A stretch of DNA of 64,000 nucleotides from Flavonifractor sp. An112 (GCF_002161085.1 NZ_NFLU01000001.1:124001-188000), one strand, 5' to 3'; shown: positions 51,761-61,757, numbered from the stretch's first letter. Notes: generated by a model not told the origin, from the sequence alone. Numbers and translations are program-made.

Positions 51761-51990
51761 ATTGGCTCCTCCTTTAATTTTCGTTGATTCGTGGATGGTC
51801 AACGAAAATCGGGAGGAGAGCGGCAGGAATATCTTTTTCCGCCAAAATGCAAATTTTTTTCTAAGTTTTCAATGGTTTTTCCGGGCCGGGATAGGACAGG
51901 GCAAAAATCACATCCATACCTCGACACTTCGCCCCAATATCTTCCAGATTTTTTGAGGGATACTCGGATAACTTGTCGAGAAAAAAATGA

Positions 51991-52024
51991 GGCGCAGACA
52001 ACCAGTTGGTTGTCTGCGCCTTTT
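51991..52024. terminator. Perfect palindromic terminator
   Basis: A 14-bp stem with a 2-base loop (51991-52020), preceded by A7 and followed by T4. It marks the end of the mobile region before the cobalamin operon. Confidence 0.78.
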
Positions 52025-52164
52025 CAGCGGCTGGGCTTATTTGATTTGGTGGCGAATGAGCTCTCACATATAAATCAAAAGGGACGACTTCCCATCTTTA
52101 TCACCCGGTCCCGCTTTTAGCTATTTTACTAGCTCGCTATGCTTTCTGATCTATGTACATGGCA

Positions 52165-54804
52165 TTACGATATCAAACCATACTTGACTTTTATCCGATC
52201 CAGCTTTTCCAGCATCGGCTCGGCACCGAACCATAGAAACAGCCAGGTGGCCATGGCGTGGATGCAGTCAAAGGGCATTCCTACGACATAACTGCTCAGC
52301 AGAATGCCGCCTGTCAGTTCCCGGTTTGCCGTCAGAGCCGAAGCCGGATTCATGATACCACCGTAAATCAGAATCGCGCAGAGAGCACCAAAGACACACA
52401 ATGCACCCCGGGTTCTCATCAAAAGTCCTTTGCGGAACAGGATACCGGCGAGAAAGCCGATGATACCCATGGAAAACATCTGCCATGGTGCCAGGGGGCC
52501 TTGCCCGAACATGACGTTGGAAGCCAGCATCGTCATGGCTCCCACCAAAAAGCCGGTTTCCCCTCCAAAGGCCACGCCTGCGATGATGGTCACCGCCATC
52601 ACCGGCTTGAACTGGGGCAGCATGAAAAAGAATGCCCGGCCCGCCACGCCAATGGCGCACAGCACCGCGATGATGACCAGCTCCCGTGCCTGTGGCTTCC
52701 GGCCTTCAAAGACCAGGAAAAAGGGGAGCATGGTCTCCAGCAGGATCAGGAGGGAGATAAAATAATACTTCTTCCCGCCCAGATAGGTGATCCCCACAAA
52801 GAGCGTCACCGGAATGAGCAGCAAGATCAGAACCGTTGCCACCAGTGTGCGTTTGGCCAGCTTCCGCTGTTCCTTTGGTGGCTGCCTCAGATAGTCTGGC
52901 CGGTGGCTGCGGCGTGTAATACACACGGCAAACACGATCAAGGAAATGCAAAAAACCAGGTATAATAGCAGTTGCTCTCCCGCCAGGGAAGTCAATCCAT
53001 CGGTAGTGACCAGCGCGGTTAAATCTGTTACGCCCATAAAAGAACAAAACAGAATCAGCGCAATCCCGGCCGACAATGCGGCCAGCAGCTTGCGCCACCA
53101 GGGTAGTTTTTTTGGTTTTTCCGGCGGACTTCCTTCTTCCGGCTCCGGCAGGGGCGGGATATCATCCGGCAGCTTCGGTACGGGCGGCAGATGACCACCG
53201 CACAGGGTAATTACATCCTCCGGCGTCACAGCTTCAGGCTCCAGCTCCCGCGCCATACGGTTGGCAGAGGTAGTATAAAAGCTGTTGCCGGAAAAGAAAG
53301 CCCGGGGCGTACCCTCTGCCACGGTACTGCCGTCAAAAAACAGAGCGCAGCGATGGGCATAGAGGGCACAGAATCCGATATCATGACTGACCATCAGGAT
53401 CGTAACGCCCCGCCGCAAAAGCACCTGCAGAATCTCCGCAAGCACCTGTTTGAACTCCGCATCCAGCCCCTTTGTGGGTTCATCCATCAGCAAAATGTCA
53501 GGGTTCAGCAGTAAGACCTTGGCCAAAGCCGCCCGCTGCTGCTCGCCGCCGGACAGGTCGTAGGGGTGACGATCCAACAGCCCTTCCAGCCGGCACAGGG
53601 CTACCACATGGGCAATCCGCTCCGCCTGTTCGGCTTTTCTGCCGCCCAGAATCTCTGCCAAATCCTCCCGAACCGTTTTCTTTACAAAGAGGGCCTGGGG
53701 ATTTTGGGGCAAAACACCGATTGTGCCCCGGCAGCTTACCGTGCCCCGATAGGGCTTCAAAAGCCCGGCCAGCAGCTTTAGAGACGTGGATTTACCTGCG
53801 CCGTTTCCGCCCAGAAGGGCGTAGAACTCCCCTTTTTTCAGGGTAAGGCTCAATCCTCGCACCACATCCGGGCTGTCTTTCTCATACTTGAACCACAGCT
53901 CCGATGCCTCCAGTACAGGATCTTCCGGATATACCCGTGACGGTTCCGGCGGTATTGGATGCAGCGGATGCTTTGCTCCATAGTCTGTCAGCCACTCCCG
54001 GCCTTCCCGAACAGTAACGGGGCATAAACCGTTCTGCTCCACTGCCGCCCACACCCGCATAGCGGTAGGCATGGCCAGGAACATGGTATGCCCGCTCGTC
54101 CGCAGGGCTGCGCCCACCTCCTCAGGTGTGCCGCTGCACAGCAGCCGCCCTTCCTCCATGACGGCCACCCTGGTGGCCAGGGGAAACGCATCTTCCAGAC
54201 GATGCTCGGTCAGAATGATGGTTGTACCCAGCTCCCGGTTGATCCGCCCAAGGGTGGCCAGAAAATCCGACGCTGCGATGGGATCCAGCTGGGAGGTGGG
54301 CTCGTCCAGAATCAGTACCGAGGGCTGCATGGCCATGACGGAGGCCAGATTGAGCAGCTGCTTCTGTCCGCCGGACAGCTCGGTCACATTTTTGTAGAAC
54401 CAGTTTTCGATGCCGAAGAAGGCCGCCATCTCTGCCACCCGCTGGCGGATCACCGGCGTTTCATAGCCCAGGCTCTCCAGCCCAAAGGCCAGCTCATGCC
54501 AGACCTTGTCAGTGACGATCTGGTTGTCGGGACTCTGCTGGACAAAGCCGATTCGCTCCGTCTGCTGCCGCTGATCCATGGAGTCCAGCGGCTGTCCTTC
54601 AAAGAGAATGGTGCCGCTCCGGCTTCCGTGAGGCGCAAGAACTGTTTTCAGCTGCCGCAGCAGCGTGGACTTTCCGCAGCCGGAGGGGCCGCAAAGTACC
54701 AGAAATTCTCCCCGCCGGACAGTCAGGTTCATATCATGAAGGATGTCTTTGGATTGTTCTGGATAGGAAAAGAAAAGATTTCTAATTACAAAGGTGTCTG
54801 TCAT
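52165..54804 (-). CDS. Fused ECF transporter protein: two ABC ATPases plus S-component-like membrane domain
   Basis: An 879-residue protein. Residues about 1-225 form the first ECF ATPase (GPSGCGKST, LSGGQKQLL, LILDEPTSQLD). Residues about 300-510 form the second (GGNGAGKST, LSGGEQQRAA, ILLMDEPTKGLD). A charged linker follows. The last 300 residues hold about ten membrane helices, the final six with S-component features (FKPVMAVTIIAGVAFGGETG, WQMFSMGIIGFLAGILF). With EcfT (55781-56686) it makes a complete energy-coupling-factor importer. Context (riboswitches, transcobalamin-like proteins) points to cobalamin or a corrinoid. It overlaps the upstream gene by 4 bases. Confidence 0.85.
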   Translation of the reverse strand: MTDTFVIRNLFFSYPEQSKDILHDMNLTVRRGEFLVLCGPSGCGKSTLLRQLKTVLAPHGSRSGTILFEGQPLDSMDQRQQTERIGFVQQSPDNQIVTDKVWHELAFGLESLGYETPVIRQRVAEMAAFFGIENWFYKNVTELSGGQKQLLNLASVMAMQPSVLILDEPTSQLDPIAASDFLATLGRINRELGTTIILTEHRLEDAFPLATRVAVMEEGRLLCSGTPEEVGAALRTSGHTMFLAMPTAMRVWAAVEQNGLCPVTVREGREWLTDYGAKHPLHPIPPEPSRVYPEDPVLEASELWFKYEKDSPDVVRGLSLTLKKGEFYALLGGNGAGKSTSLKLLAGLLKPYRGTVSCRGTIGVLPQNPQALFVKKTVREDLAEILGGRKAEQAERIAHVVALCRLEGLLDRHPYDLSGGEQQRAALAKVLLLNPDILLMDEPTKGLDAEFKQVLAEILQVLLRRGVTILMVSHDIGFCALYAHRCALFFDGSTVAEGTPRAFFSGNSFYTTSANRMARELEPEAVTPEDVITLCGGHLPPVPKLPDDIPPLPEPEEGSPPEKPKKLPWWRKLLAALSAGIALILFCSFMGVTDLTALVTTDGLTSLAGEQLLLYLVFCISLIVFAVCITRRSHRPDYLRQPPKEQRKLAKRTLVATVLILLLIPVTLFVGITYLGGKKYYFISLLILLETMLPFFLVFEGRKPQARELVIIAVLCAIGVAGRAFFFMLPQFKPVMAVTIIAGVAFGGETGFLVGAMTMLASNVMFGQGPLAPWQMFSMGIIGFLAGILFRKGLLMRTRGALCVFGALCAILIYGGIMNPASALTANRELTGGILLSSYVVGMPFDCIHAMATWLFLWFGAEPMLEKLDRIKVKYGLIS

Positions 54805-55784
54805 GGGGCGTTCTCTCTCTTTCGCAGCAGAGCCTGCTGGCTTGCGATAGCCCTTGTCCGCTCCGCTCTGGTACGGGAGGTCAATTCGTGGGTCAACCAG
54901 GCCGGTTCAATTCGCGCAAGAATGGGCAATATGGCAGAGTCTGTCCACGGGCGGTGCTGATCGATTTGCAGGACATGGGCATAATTGACGGAAAAGCGTT
55001 GACCAAATTCCTCCGGCCATTCTTCCGGCAATCGGCCCGTATGGCTTTGGACATAGGGGCCGCTGAGGGATTGATGAAAATGAATGCCGCGGATCATAGC
55101 GCTGAGACTGCCGTGTCGATCCAGCATAGCGCCGATGTAGGCTGCGCCCTCTGCCTGGTTGCGCAGGCCGGTACAACAGTTCATCAGATGGCCCGTGTCC
55201 AGCAGGATACCCTTGTTGTCATAGCGGATGCCGTCCAGCAGCCGTTCGGTCTGTCTGGGGTCGGTGAAGGTAAAGCCCGGCCACCACTGGTTCTCCACCA
55301 GAAAGGCAAACGGCCACGCCTTCCCTTGCAGGAGTTCGTTGATCAGCTCCAGGGCAGCGGTGATGACCTGATCGTTGCTGTGAGAAAACCGATAGGTAAA
55401 GCACTCCTCCATGGAGACGTCTGAAACATGGAACACCACATATTCGGCGCCCAGGCGTTTTGCACGTTCCAGGTCGTCACGGTACTGCCGCAGCAGCGTC
55501 TCCCGGCCCAGTCCGCCGTACACAGCGGAGGCTTGTTCCAAAGTGCCGTATTTCTCCTTCAACGCCGGCCAGTTACCGTTCCAGAGATCCACCCAGTCAT
55601 GGAAAAAGATCAGGTGGTAGCCCTGTACCAGCCCGGCAGGGAGTGCTTCCGGGATGGGTTCCCCACCCCATATGGCCTCAATGCCGTCACAGCCCAGGGC
55701 GTGCACCTCCTGCTGCAGGTCCGTCCAGTCCCGGTATTCCCGCAGCGTATCAGAATAGAGCGGCAGGCTCATACTTTGAATCAT
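54801..55784 (-). CDS. TIM-barrel protein, xylose-isomerase/AP-endonuclease-2-like
   Basis: A 327-residue protein of the sugar-phosphate isomerase/epimerase-like fold: FHVSDVSMEECF, FLVENQWWPGFTF, KGILLDTGHLMNC and IRGIHFHQSL carry the metal-ligand E, D, H and H of the barrel. It overlaps its neighbours by 4 bases on both sides, so it belongs to the importer operon. A role in corrinoid handling is inferred from position; the reaction is unknown. Confidence 0.75.
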   Translation of the reverse strand: MIQSMSLPLYSDTLREYRDWTDLQQEVHALGCDGIEAIWGGEPIPEALPAGLVQGYHLIFFHDWVDLWNGNWPALKEKYGTLEQASAVYGGLGRETLLRQYRDDLERAKRLGAEYVVFHVSDVSMEECFTYRFSHSNDQVITAALELINELLQGKAWPFAFLVENQWWPGFTFTDPRQTERLLDGIRYDNKGILLDTGHLMNCCTGLRNQAEGAAYIGAMLDRHGSLSAMIRGIHFHQSLSGPYVQSHTGRLPEEWPEEFGQRFSVNYAHVLQIDQHRPWTDSAILPILARIEPAWLTHELTSRTRAERTRAIASQQALLRKRENAP

Positions 55785-56686
55785 GTTGCAGTCTCCTTAC
55801 TATGCAGCCCAGCCCACACCCGGTCTGCATGGACGTTGATTGCCACCGGCGTCAGGCACAACCCTGCCCAGCAAAGCAGAAGGCAGACGGTCACAGGCGT
55901 CAGCGGCGCGCCTTTTATGGTTGGATAATACCGCCAGAAAAGGCCGCCTGTCAATGCGCTCCAGCCGAGAACACCCCCGCAGAAGCAGAGCCACAGCAGG
56001 ATCATCTTGTCCCGCTCATCAAAGCGGTAAATGGAAAATGCCGTTCTGCCCGGCAGCCCATAGCCCCGGCTCTTCATGCTGTCCGCCGTCTCAATGGCAT
56101 TTTCCAGCGCCCAGGTAACCATAATGGAGAAGATTGTCACGGCGTTTCGGATCCGCCGCAGGAGGCTGCCATCGGAGACGTCCCGCCCCACACAGCGCTG
56201 GGCCTCGCTGACCACATGAAGCTGCGCCTTGAACTTGGGCACAAAGCGCAGCGTCATGGACAGCACCAGGGACAGGGCCGGGATCACTCTGCCGAACAGA
56301 TACACGAACTTGTCGGAGGTCATCACGGCGGTATAACAGGAAAACCAGGAGATCACGGCGGCCAGCATGGCGGCGGCGGAAACGCCGTAGAGAATGCTCT
56401 CCAGCGTCAGGGGGTTACCCGTGGGCAGATAGGTCAGGATTGTAATGCCCTGGTGATTGAAGGCGGGATTGATTATCAGTGTCAGGAGCATCATGGGCAG
56501 GAGAAACGCCAGGGAAAACCGCACCGCCCGCTGCCCGTTGAGATATACCGCATAGACCAGGCTACCGGCCAGAGAAAGCCCCAAAATGGCAGGGTGTAAG
56601 CAGAACATGGTCACCAGCAGAACCAACAGGAAATACAAAAAATTGATGATTGGGTGACAGCTGGAAAAGGTATCTCTATTTCGCAA
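55781..56686 (-). CDS. ECF transporter transmembrane (T) component
   Basis: A 301-residue membrane protein of the EcfT/CbiQ family with about six to seven helices and the cytoplasmic coupling motif SMKSRGYG near residue 210 that contacts the ATPases. The start codon is TTG at 56686, seven bases after AAAGGAG. It couples the ATPase pair to the substrate-binding S domain. Confidence 0.87.
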   Translation of the reverse strand: MRNRDTFSSCHPIINFLYFLLVLLVTMFCLHPAILGLSLAGSLVYAVYLNGQRAVRFSLAFLLPMMLLTLIINPAFNHQGITILTYLPTGNPLTLESILYGVSAAAMLAAVISWFSCYTAVMTSDKFVYLFGRVIPALSLVLSMTLRFVPKFKAQLHVVSEAQRCVGRDVSDGSLLRRIRNAVTIFSIMVTWALENAIETADSMKSRGYGLPGRTAFSIYRFDERDKMILLWLCFCGGVLGWSALTGGLFWRYYPTIKGAPLTPVTVCLLLCWAGLCLTPVAINVHADRVWAGLHSKETAT

Positions 56687-56702
56687 GGAATTCTCCTTTC
56701 CG

Positions 56703-57554
56703 TTACGTTACCGGCCTGCCGACATCAGCTCCATAATCGCAGGTATAGACCCACTCTACGATATCGCCGTCCTGCAATTGATAGCGGCTGCATCCGTAGT
56801 TGGGGAACCAGTCGTTGACACTGTACATCCAGCCGGACAGCTCGCCCACATCGAATTCGTAGAGGTTGTGGATGCCTTCGATATAGGCGGAGTTATACAT
56901 AGGCGTATCCTCAAACTCCATATGGATCTTCTGCTGCTTGCAGGTGCGCTGGAGTACGTTGAAGACGCTCTCTCCTTCATAGAAGGTGACGGTCATGGGT
57001 TCCAAGATCCATCCGTCCTCCGGAACCAGCTCTTTCTTTTCCGGATCGCAGAGATCCAGATTATCCAGAATGGTCGCGCAGGAGATGGAAATGGTGCAGC
57101 TGTACGCTGTTGTGCCGATAGTCACATCCTGAGGCTCCACCGGCAGTGGTTTGCCTTCCGGCACCGGATCAGTCAGATACTGATCCTTTCCCGTCTCCGG
57201 GTTAATGGCCATCTCCGGCTGTTCGGATGGCCGGGGCTGTTGAGAAGCGGTCGGCGCAGGAGTCTGCTCCGGCGTGGCATTTGGCGGCTCTTCCGTTGCA
57301 TCGGGTGTATCGGGTTCCGGTGTATGTTCCACAGGCGTCTCTTCAGGTTCCGGAACTGCCGGGGGCCCCTTCGTCTGGGCCGGTTCCGGCGTATCGTGCA
57401 GATCACCTTCCAGCGCAGGCTGGGACGCCTCGTTTGCCGGGACAGTCCAACCCCGTGCGCCGGGAGCATTACCCCCATACCAGAACGCGCCGGCCAGCAC
57501 TGCCGCGATCAGAACCGGTATGAGTACCTTCCATTTATGCTGTTTCCACCACAT
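56703..57554 (-). CDS. Membrane-anchored DUF4430 (transcobalamin C-terminal-like) protein
   Basis: A 283-residue protein with an N-terminal membrane anchor (VLIPVLIAAVLAGAFWYGG), a long proline/glutamate/threonine-rich spacer (about 45-135) and a C-terminal DUF4430 domain (CTISISCATIL, SVFNVLQRTC, GELSGWMYSVNDWFPNYG, DGDIVEWVYTCDYG). The same domain forms the C-terminal part of animal intrinsic factor and transcobalamin. It is probably an extracellular corrinoid-binding lipoprotein-like partner of the importer. Confidence 0.82.
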   Translation of the reverse strand: MWWKQHKWKVLIPVLIAAVLAGAFWYGGNAPGARGWTVPANEASQPALEGDLHDTPEPAQTKGPPAVPEPEETPVEHTPEPDTPDATEEPPNATPEQTPAPTASQQPRPSEQPEMAINPETGKDQYLTDPVPEGKPLPVEPQDVTIGTTAYSCTISISCATILDNLDLCDPEKKELVPEDGWILEPMTVTFYEGESVFNVLQRTCKQQKIHMEFEDTPMYNSAYIEGIHNLYEFDVGELSGWMYSVNDWFPNYGCSRYQLQDGDIVEWVYTCDYGADVGRPVT

Positions 57555-57566
57555 GACGGATTCTCC

Positions 57567-59201
57567 TTACAGCAGTTTGGCGCTGTCCAGCATACGATAC
57601 AGCATTTCGGCGATCTCACAGCGCAGGATCGCACGGGCAGGCTCCACATTCAGGTCGCTCTGGTTGAGGATGTCCTCGCCATAACAGAACGCAACGCCCT
57701 CCTGAGCCCACTGGGCAATGGTCACATAGTCGGTAAACTGTGCCAGAACATTGAGGATCTCGTAGTTTTCCAGCTCCGTATCCATACCGCAGAGCTTGGC
57801 GGCACGGGCTACCATGACGGCGGCTTCCTGCCGGGTAATGGTGCCGTCGGGATTAAAGCGCCCATTGCCTGCTCCGGTAATGATGCCGTAGGAATAGGCA
57901 GTCCCCACATAACCGGAGTACCACGCGTTGGAGGACACATCGGTAAAGGCGTTGGTAGCCTTGGGCATCAGCCCCAGAGCCCGCACAACGATGGCGGCAA
58001 ACTCCGCACGGGTCATGGTGGCATTAGGGTCAAAGCGGTTGCCGCCCTTGCCGTTGATGATGCCCCGGGAAGCCAGCGCCTCGATGGCCTTCTGGTTGGC
58101 GTGACCGGCCACATCGGCAAAGGAGACACTGCCGCTGACGGGTACCAGCTTGACGTCGGCGTGCTTGCCGGGCAGGCCAATGGTTTCCTTCGTTACGCCA
58201 GTCACATGAATGGTCACGTCATCCATGTGGTAGAGCGTGCTTTTTCCAGCAGCGGCGCGCTGGGCTGCGACCAAGCCGTAGAGGCCCTGCTCACTGGCCA
58301 TCTGGCTGTCGCCGTTTCCGGCAGAGGTATGTAGGAAGCTGCCGTTGTCCTGCCGGTAGCTGAGCAGGTTCTCCAGCAAGGTATGGCCATTTTTTACAAA
58401 GCGGGCATCATTCAGATCAATGCCCAGGGCGCACAGGCCCACGATAACCTGTACCACGCTTTCGGAGCTGCTGGTATTATGGCTGGCATAGCCGCCGTTG
58501 CTCTCCTGGGCTGCGCTCAGGTAATCCAGCGCCCGGTCAATAGCCGCCTTGACCTCGGGCTGGGACTGATAGCCGGCCAGAGCCTGGAGGGCCATGCCGG
58601 TGATGTCGGGGTCGCTCTGACCGGCACCGCCCTTGTCGGTCAGGTTCCAGCCACCGTCGTTAAGCTGCCGGGCAAGGATCTCGTCCACATACATCTGCCG
58701 TGTGGCCTGGGTTTTGGCGTTCTGGTTCCGGGGCATATCATAATTTCCTGCGTCCAGCGCGATCAGCGCCCAAATCGGGCCGTTGATGCCCTGCCAAATG
58801 GTCTTGTCAAAGTCTCCCAGAGGGGTGAGCAGGTTATAGCCTGCCACATCGGAGGGATCGGCGCCGATGGCGGTGAGGGCCACGATCAGGCGGGAATATT
58901 CGGTGTACTTCTTGTCGTGGAGGTTACCTTTGTGTTCCTCCACATAGTCCTCCACCGTGGCGTAATAATCATCCCAGTATTTCTGGGGTACGTCGTAGCC
59001 GGAACGGGCCAGGCCGATGACAGCCCATTCGCCGCCCACGGATCCCACCCGAGGTTCACGAACGGTGTTGAGCATATACTTTGCGCTGCCCTGCACTGCG
59101 GCGGTCAGATCCGTCTCCGCTGCAAATGCGGGGACACTCAGGCTGAGCAGTAGCATAAAAGCCAGGAGAAAGCCTGTTCCGCGTTTGAAAACCGTTTTCA
59201 T
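57567..59201 (-). CDS. Secreted alpha/alpha-toroid protein with SLH domains
   Basis: A 544-residue protein with a signal peptide (LLAFMLLLSLSVPAFAAE), a toroid of prenyltransferase/squalene-oxidase-like repeats (about 35-330; QLNDGGWNL, AAQESNGGYAS, YRQDNGSFL) and three SLH domains (about 360-540). The toroid is the fold of the N-terminal half of intrinsic factor and transcobalamin. With DUF4430 proteins beside it, it probably helps capture cobalamin on the cell wall. Confidence 0.83.
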   Translation of the reverse strand: MKTVFKRGTGFLLAFMLLLSLSVPAFAAETDLTAAVQGSAKYMLNTVREPRVGSVGGEWAVIGLARSGYDVPQKYWDDYYATVEDYVEEHKGNLHDKKYTEYSRLIVALTAIGADPSDVAGYNLLTPLGDFDKTIWQGINGPIWALIALDAGNYDMPRNQNAKTQATRQMYVDEILARQLNDGGWNLTDKGGAGQSDPDITGMALQALAGYQSQPEVKAAIDRALDYLSAAQESNGGYASHNTSSSESVVQVIVGLCALGIDLNDARFVKNGHTLLENLLSYRQDNGSFLHTSAGNGDSQMASEQGLYGLVAAQRAAAGKSTLYHMDDVTIHVTGVTKETIGLPGKHADVKLVPVSGSVSFADVAGHANQKAIEALASRGIINGKGGNRFDPNATMTRAEFAAIVVRALGLMPKATNAFTDVSSNAWYSGYVGTAYSYGIITGAGNGRFNPDGTITRQEAAVMVARAAKLCGMDTELENYEILNVLAQFTDYVTIAQWAQEGVAFCYGEDILNQSDLNVEPARAILRCEIAEMLYRMLDSAKLL

Positions 59202-59250
59202 AGGAACTCCTTTCCGTGCCGGGGCGTCTTGCGCCCCGGCACGCCGTTTG

Positions 59251-60383
59251 TTATTTCGTCAATTCTGTGAAGCGCATGAGGATGGTCGCCACTTCGGCAC
59301 GGGTGGCCGTACCGGTGGGGTCAATGACATTGGCGGTTTTGCCGGAAATCAGTCCGGCACCCACCGCCCACGCCATGGCATCGGAAGCCCAGGCGGCGAT
59401 CTGATCGCCGTCAGCGAATTTGCTCAGGTCGCCTTTGGCGCTGGTGTCCAATTTGCTGTACTTGGCGTAGCGGTAAAGCATGGTAGCCAACTCTTCGCGG
59501 GTAATCGCCTGCGTGGGTGCAAACTTACCATCGCCGACGCCGCTGACGATACCGTTGGCGCTGGCCCAGGCCACGGCAGAGGTATACCAGGTATCCGGTG
59601 CCACGTCCATAAATGTTTTACCTTCACCCGTTGCAGCAGGCTCGCCGGACAGACGATACAGGATGGTGGCCAGCATGGCCCGGTTCAGGTACTCGTCAGG
59701 AGCAAAAGTAGTGTCGCTGGTGCCGTTCATCAGACCGTTTCCATAGACATAAGTAATGGCTTCAGCGGCCCAGTGGCCGGACAGATCGGTGAAGGGCATG
59801 GTCTTCTGTGTGGTTACCACAAAGGTGCTCAGATGGGTGATCTTCACCTGCATACTCAGTTTCCCGTTTTGCTTGATGCAGGTTCCGGAAACGGTTTCTT
59901 TGGAGCCGTCGGCACTGAGCGCGATCACCTTGTAAGTCTCGCCGGAAACAAAGGCGGAGCCAGTCACCGGAATGGTGACGGTCAAGGATTTTCCGTCAAA
60001 GGTGGTGAGCTCCTTTTTGCCGGAGGTAATGGTCACTTCCACTACCATCGCGTCTTCCAGCTGGGAAGCGCTTACCTGCTCCTTGACATCCTCAGGCTTC
60101 TTGGCTTCCACTGTGATCGTCACGGTGCTGCCGCCGGCCTGCCGGGCAATGGCGTCCAGAGCGGCGTTGGGAATGGACACGCTGCCCACACCGGTCTGCA
60201 CTTCCAGGGCCGCGTCGGTGTTCTTGACCACGTCCTTCAGGGACTGGGTGGAAACTTCCGTCATCACCTTTTTGGCCTCGCCGGTGACCTGAGGCGCAAT
60301 AACAATGGCGCTGCTGCCCTCGGTCTTGGCCGTAGCGATACCATGCCAAACACCAGCAGCAGGCTCAATACTCGCTTCTTCAT
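59251..60383 (-). CDS. SLH surface protein behind cobalamin riboswitch, 5' frameshift
   Basis: ATG 60383, behind GGAGGAAAT, starts a signal peptide (KKRVLSLLLVFGMVS). The frame of the mature protein continues one base off from about 60337 (ATAKTEGSSAIVIAPQ). Restoring one G in TCGCT gives a proper cleavage region VSATA. The mature part has a beta-rich domain of about 190 residues (VEVTITSGKKELTTFDGKSL) and three SLH domains (MPFTDLSGHWAAEAITYVYG and two more). It is the first gene after the riboswitch at 60508-60710, hence probably a cobalamin-regulated surface component. Confidence 0.72.
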
Positions 60384-60507
60384 ATTTCCTCCGTCTCTCC
60401 TTTCGAGTGTTGCTCTGCCAGGGCATAAAAAATGCCGTGACAGATCCCGATGATCGCCACAGCCGTGTTCCCATGGTCGGGTCGCTCTTTGACGGCCCTT
60501 TGCATTT

Positions 60508-60710
60508 CTTGTAGGTCTTCTGACTTGCGCTTCAGTGGAGTTTCCCCACAACATCGGATCTGCCTTCCCAGGTTTCCCCAGTGACTGACTTTCGTCAACG
60601 ATCCGGCGTCTCAGCGCTTACAGCGGCGGTTACCGTTCGGGACTTGCACCCGATTCCCTTGTTCATCCCTCCCTCTGCTTCCGCCGAGACAGGGCCACAA
60701 CAAATGCCCT
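60508..60710 (-). promoter_or_regulatory. Cobalamin riboswitch (large form)
   Basis: On the minus strand the conserved cores appear in order: GGGTGCAAGTCCC, ACGGTAACCGCCGCTGTAAG, GTCACTGGGGAAACCTGGGA and the final AAGTCAGAAGACCTACAAG. The aptamer spans about 200 nt and ends 125 bases before ATG 60383. It should lower expression of the SLH, toroid, DUF4430 and ECF genes downstream when cobalamin is plentiful. Confidence 0.93.
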
Positions 60711-60719
60711 ATTTACTTG

Positions 60720-61298
60720 TCAGTTATCCTTCCTCGCCTCCTGCCATTTCTCAAAATACTCTGCGGCGGCAATTACGTTCTCCCACGAACGGAATCGCTC
60801 ACAGAGGATCTTCGCCTGCGGTACATCACGTTTGCGCGGCGGGTATCCAAGGCGGCATCTGCGGCGAGTCACATCCTCCAGAGCACCGCAGATCTCCGGC
60901 TCCTCCGCCAGCATCTGTGTCCAATCCGGCATATTCAAATCCGGTGTTGGTAATCGCCGCATCCCGGCTGCCCGCAGTGCACCCGGCCAGGTACCAAACC
61001 GCGCTTTCAGATAGATGCGATACAGAGAAAAGACTTCATCTTGTGTGGGCGCACGTCCCAGGCGTGACGCCGCATTGTGCAGAACAGCCAGCAAATCCTC
61101 GTCGGAATAGCTGGCATAGACCGCCCTGCCAAGCCCACTGGACAGCGTAAGAGATGTATAAGGGTGCTTTTCGCCGTTGTCTGCGTACTCTGGTGGAGCT
61201 TGCTGTGCCCATTTCTGTATCAAATTGCGATATTGTTCTGCCTCTTGCGGCGTAAGCCTGGCTGGGCGAGCCTGTCTTCGCTTGCTGACGGTCTTCAC
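60720..61298 (-). CDS. Protein with homing-endonuclease-associated repeats
   Basis: A 192-residue basic protein. Two helical repeats, LLAVLHNAASRLGRAPTQDE with FGTWPGALRAAGM, and LGYPPRKRDVPQ with FRSWENVIAAAEYF, match the small DNA-binding repeat often found beside HNH or homing nucleases. No nuclease residues are seen. A cobalamin riboswitch and terminator precede it, so it may be a cobalamin-controlled regulator of the locus. Confidence 0.65.
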   Translation of the reverse strand: MKTVSKRRQARPARLTPQEAEQYRNLIQKWAQQAPPEYADNGEKHPYTSLTLSSGLGRAVYASYSDEDLLAVLHNAASRLGRAPTQDEVFSLYRIYLKARFGTWPGALRAAGMRRLPTPDLNMPDWTQMLAEEPEICGALEDVTRRRCRLGYPPRKRDVPQAKILCERFRSWENVIAAAEYFEKWQEARKDN

Positions 61299-61342
61299 TC
61301 CCTTCCGGTTTCGGGATCTGCTGCCGGTTCAGAAAACAAAAA

Positions 61343-61368
61343 GCCGGCAGACAATGGTGTCTGCCGGC
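61343..61368 (-). terminator. Terminator, expression platform of the second riboswitch
   Basis: An 11-bp stem (61343-61353 with 61358-61368) and ATGG loop with T5 on the minus strand, between the aptamer and the gene start at 61298. Confidence 0.82.
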
Positions 61369-61504
61369 AAAAAGCAGATATCCATTGCCGATCCCTGCAA
61401 ATCGAGCGTTTGCACATCAAAAATGCACAAAAACCCTGGCCATCCCCATACATGGGCATGGCTGCAAAAATCGGCAATGGATACCACCTTGATCAATTAC
61501 CATG

Positions 61505-61615
61505 GAGCAGGCTGACGATCCTGGCTTATGGCCGGAGCCAAATACAGTAGAGGTAAGACTGCGCCGGATTCTCACCGGCTTGTCAGTTGGCATATGTCAA
61601 GCATATGACCTGCTC
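61505..61615 (-). promoter_or_regulatory. Second, compact cobalamin riboswitch
   Basis: The minus strand has a closing stem GAGCAGG (61615-61609) with CCTGCTC (61511-61505), the core AAGCCGGTGAGAATCCGGCG, CTCTACTGTA and a final AAGCCAGGATCG. The order fits a short cobalamin aptamer of about 110 nt. The kissing loop and the very end are less canonical than in the first riboswitch. Confidence 0.75.
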
Positions 61616-61623
61616 GCGAAAAT

Positions 61624-61652
61624 ATTCTATCCGCTTTTTATGACGTTGTCAA
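61624..61652 (-). promoter_or_regulatory. Promoter of the second riboswitch transcript
   Basis: TTGACA (61652-61647), 17 bases, TAGAAT (61629-61624) on the minus strand. The start near 61617 coincides with the first paired base of the aptamer. Confidence 0.8.
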
Positions 61653-61757
61653 GGGAATCCGAAGACAAGGATACCTATGGCAGCCCTTGTCTTCAACTGC
61701 CGACTTTTGCCGGGCTGGTTCTTTGGGTCAAACTTGCTGTTTCCTCAGGATCGGACT

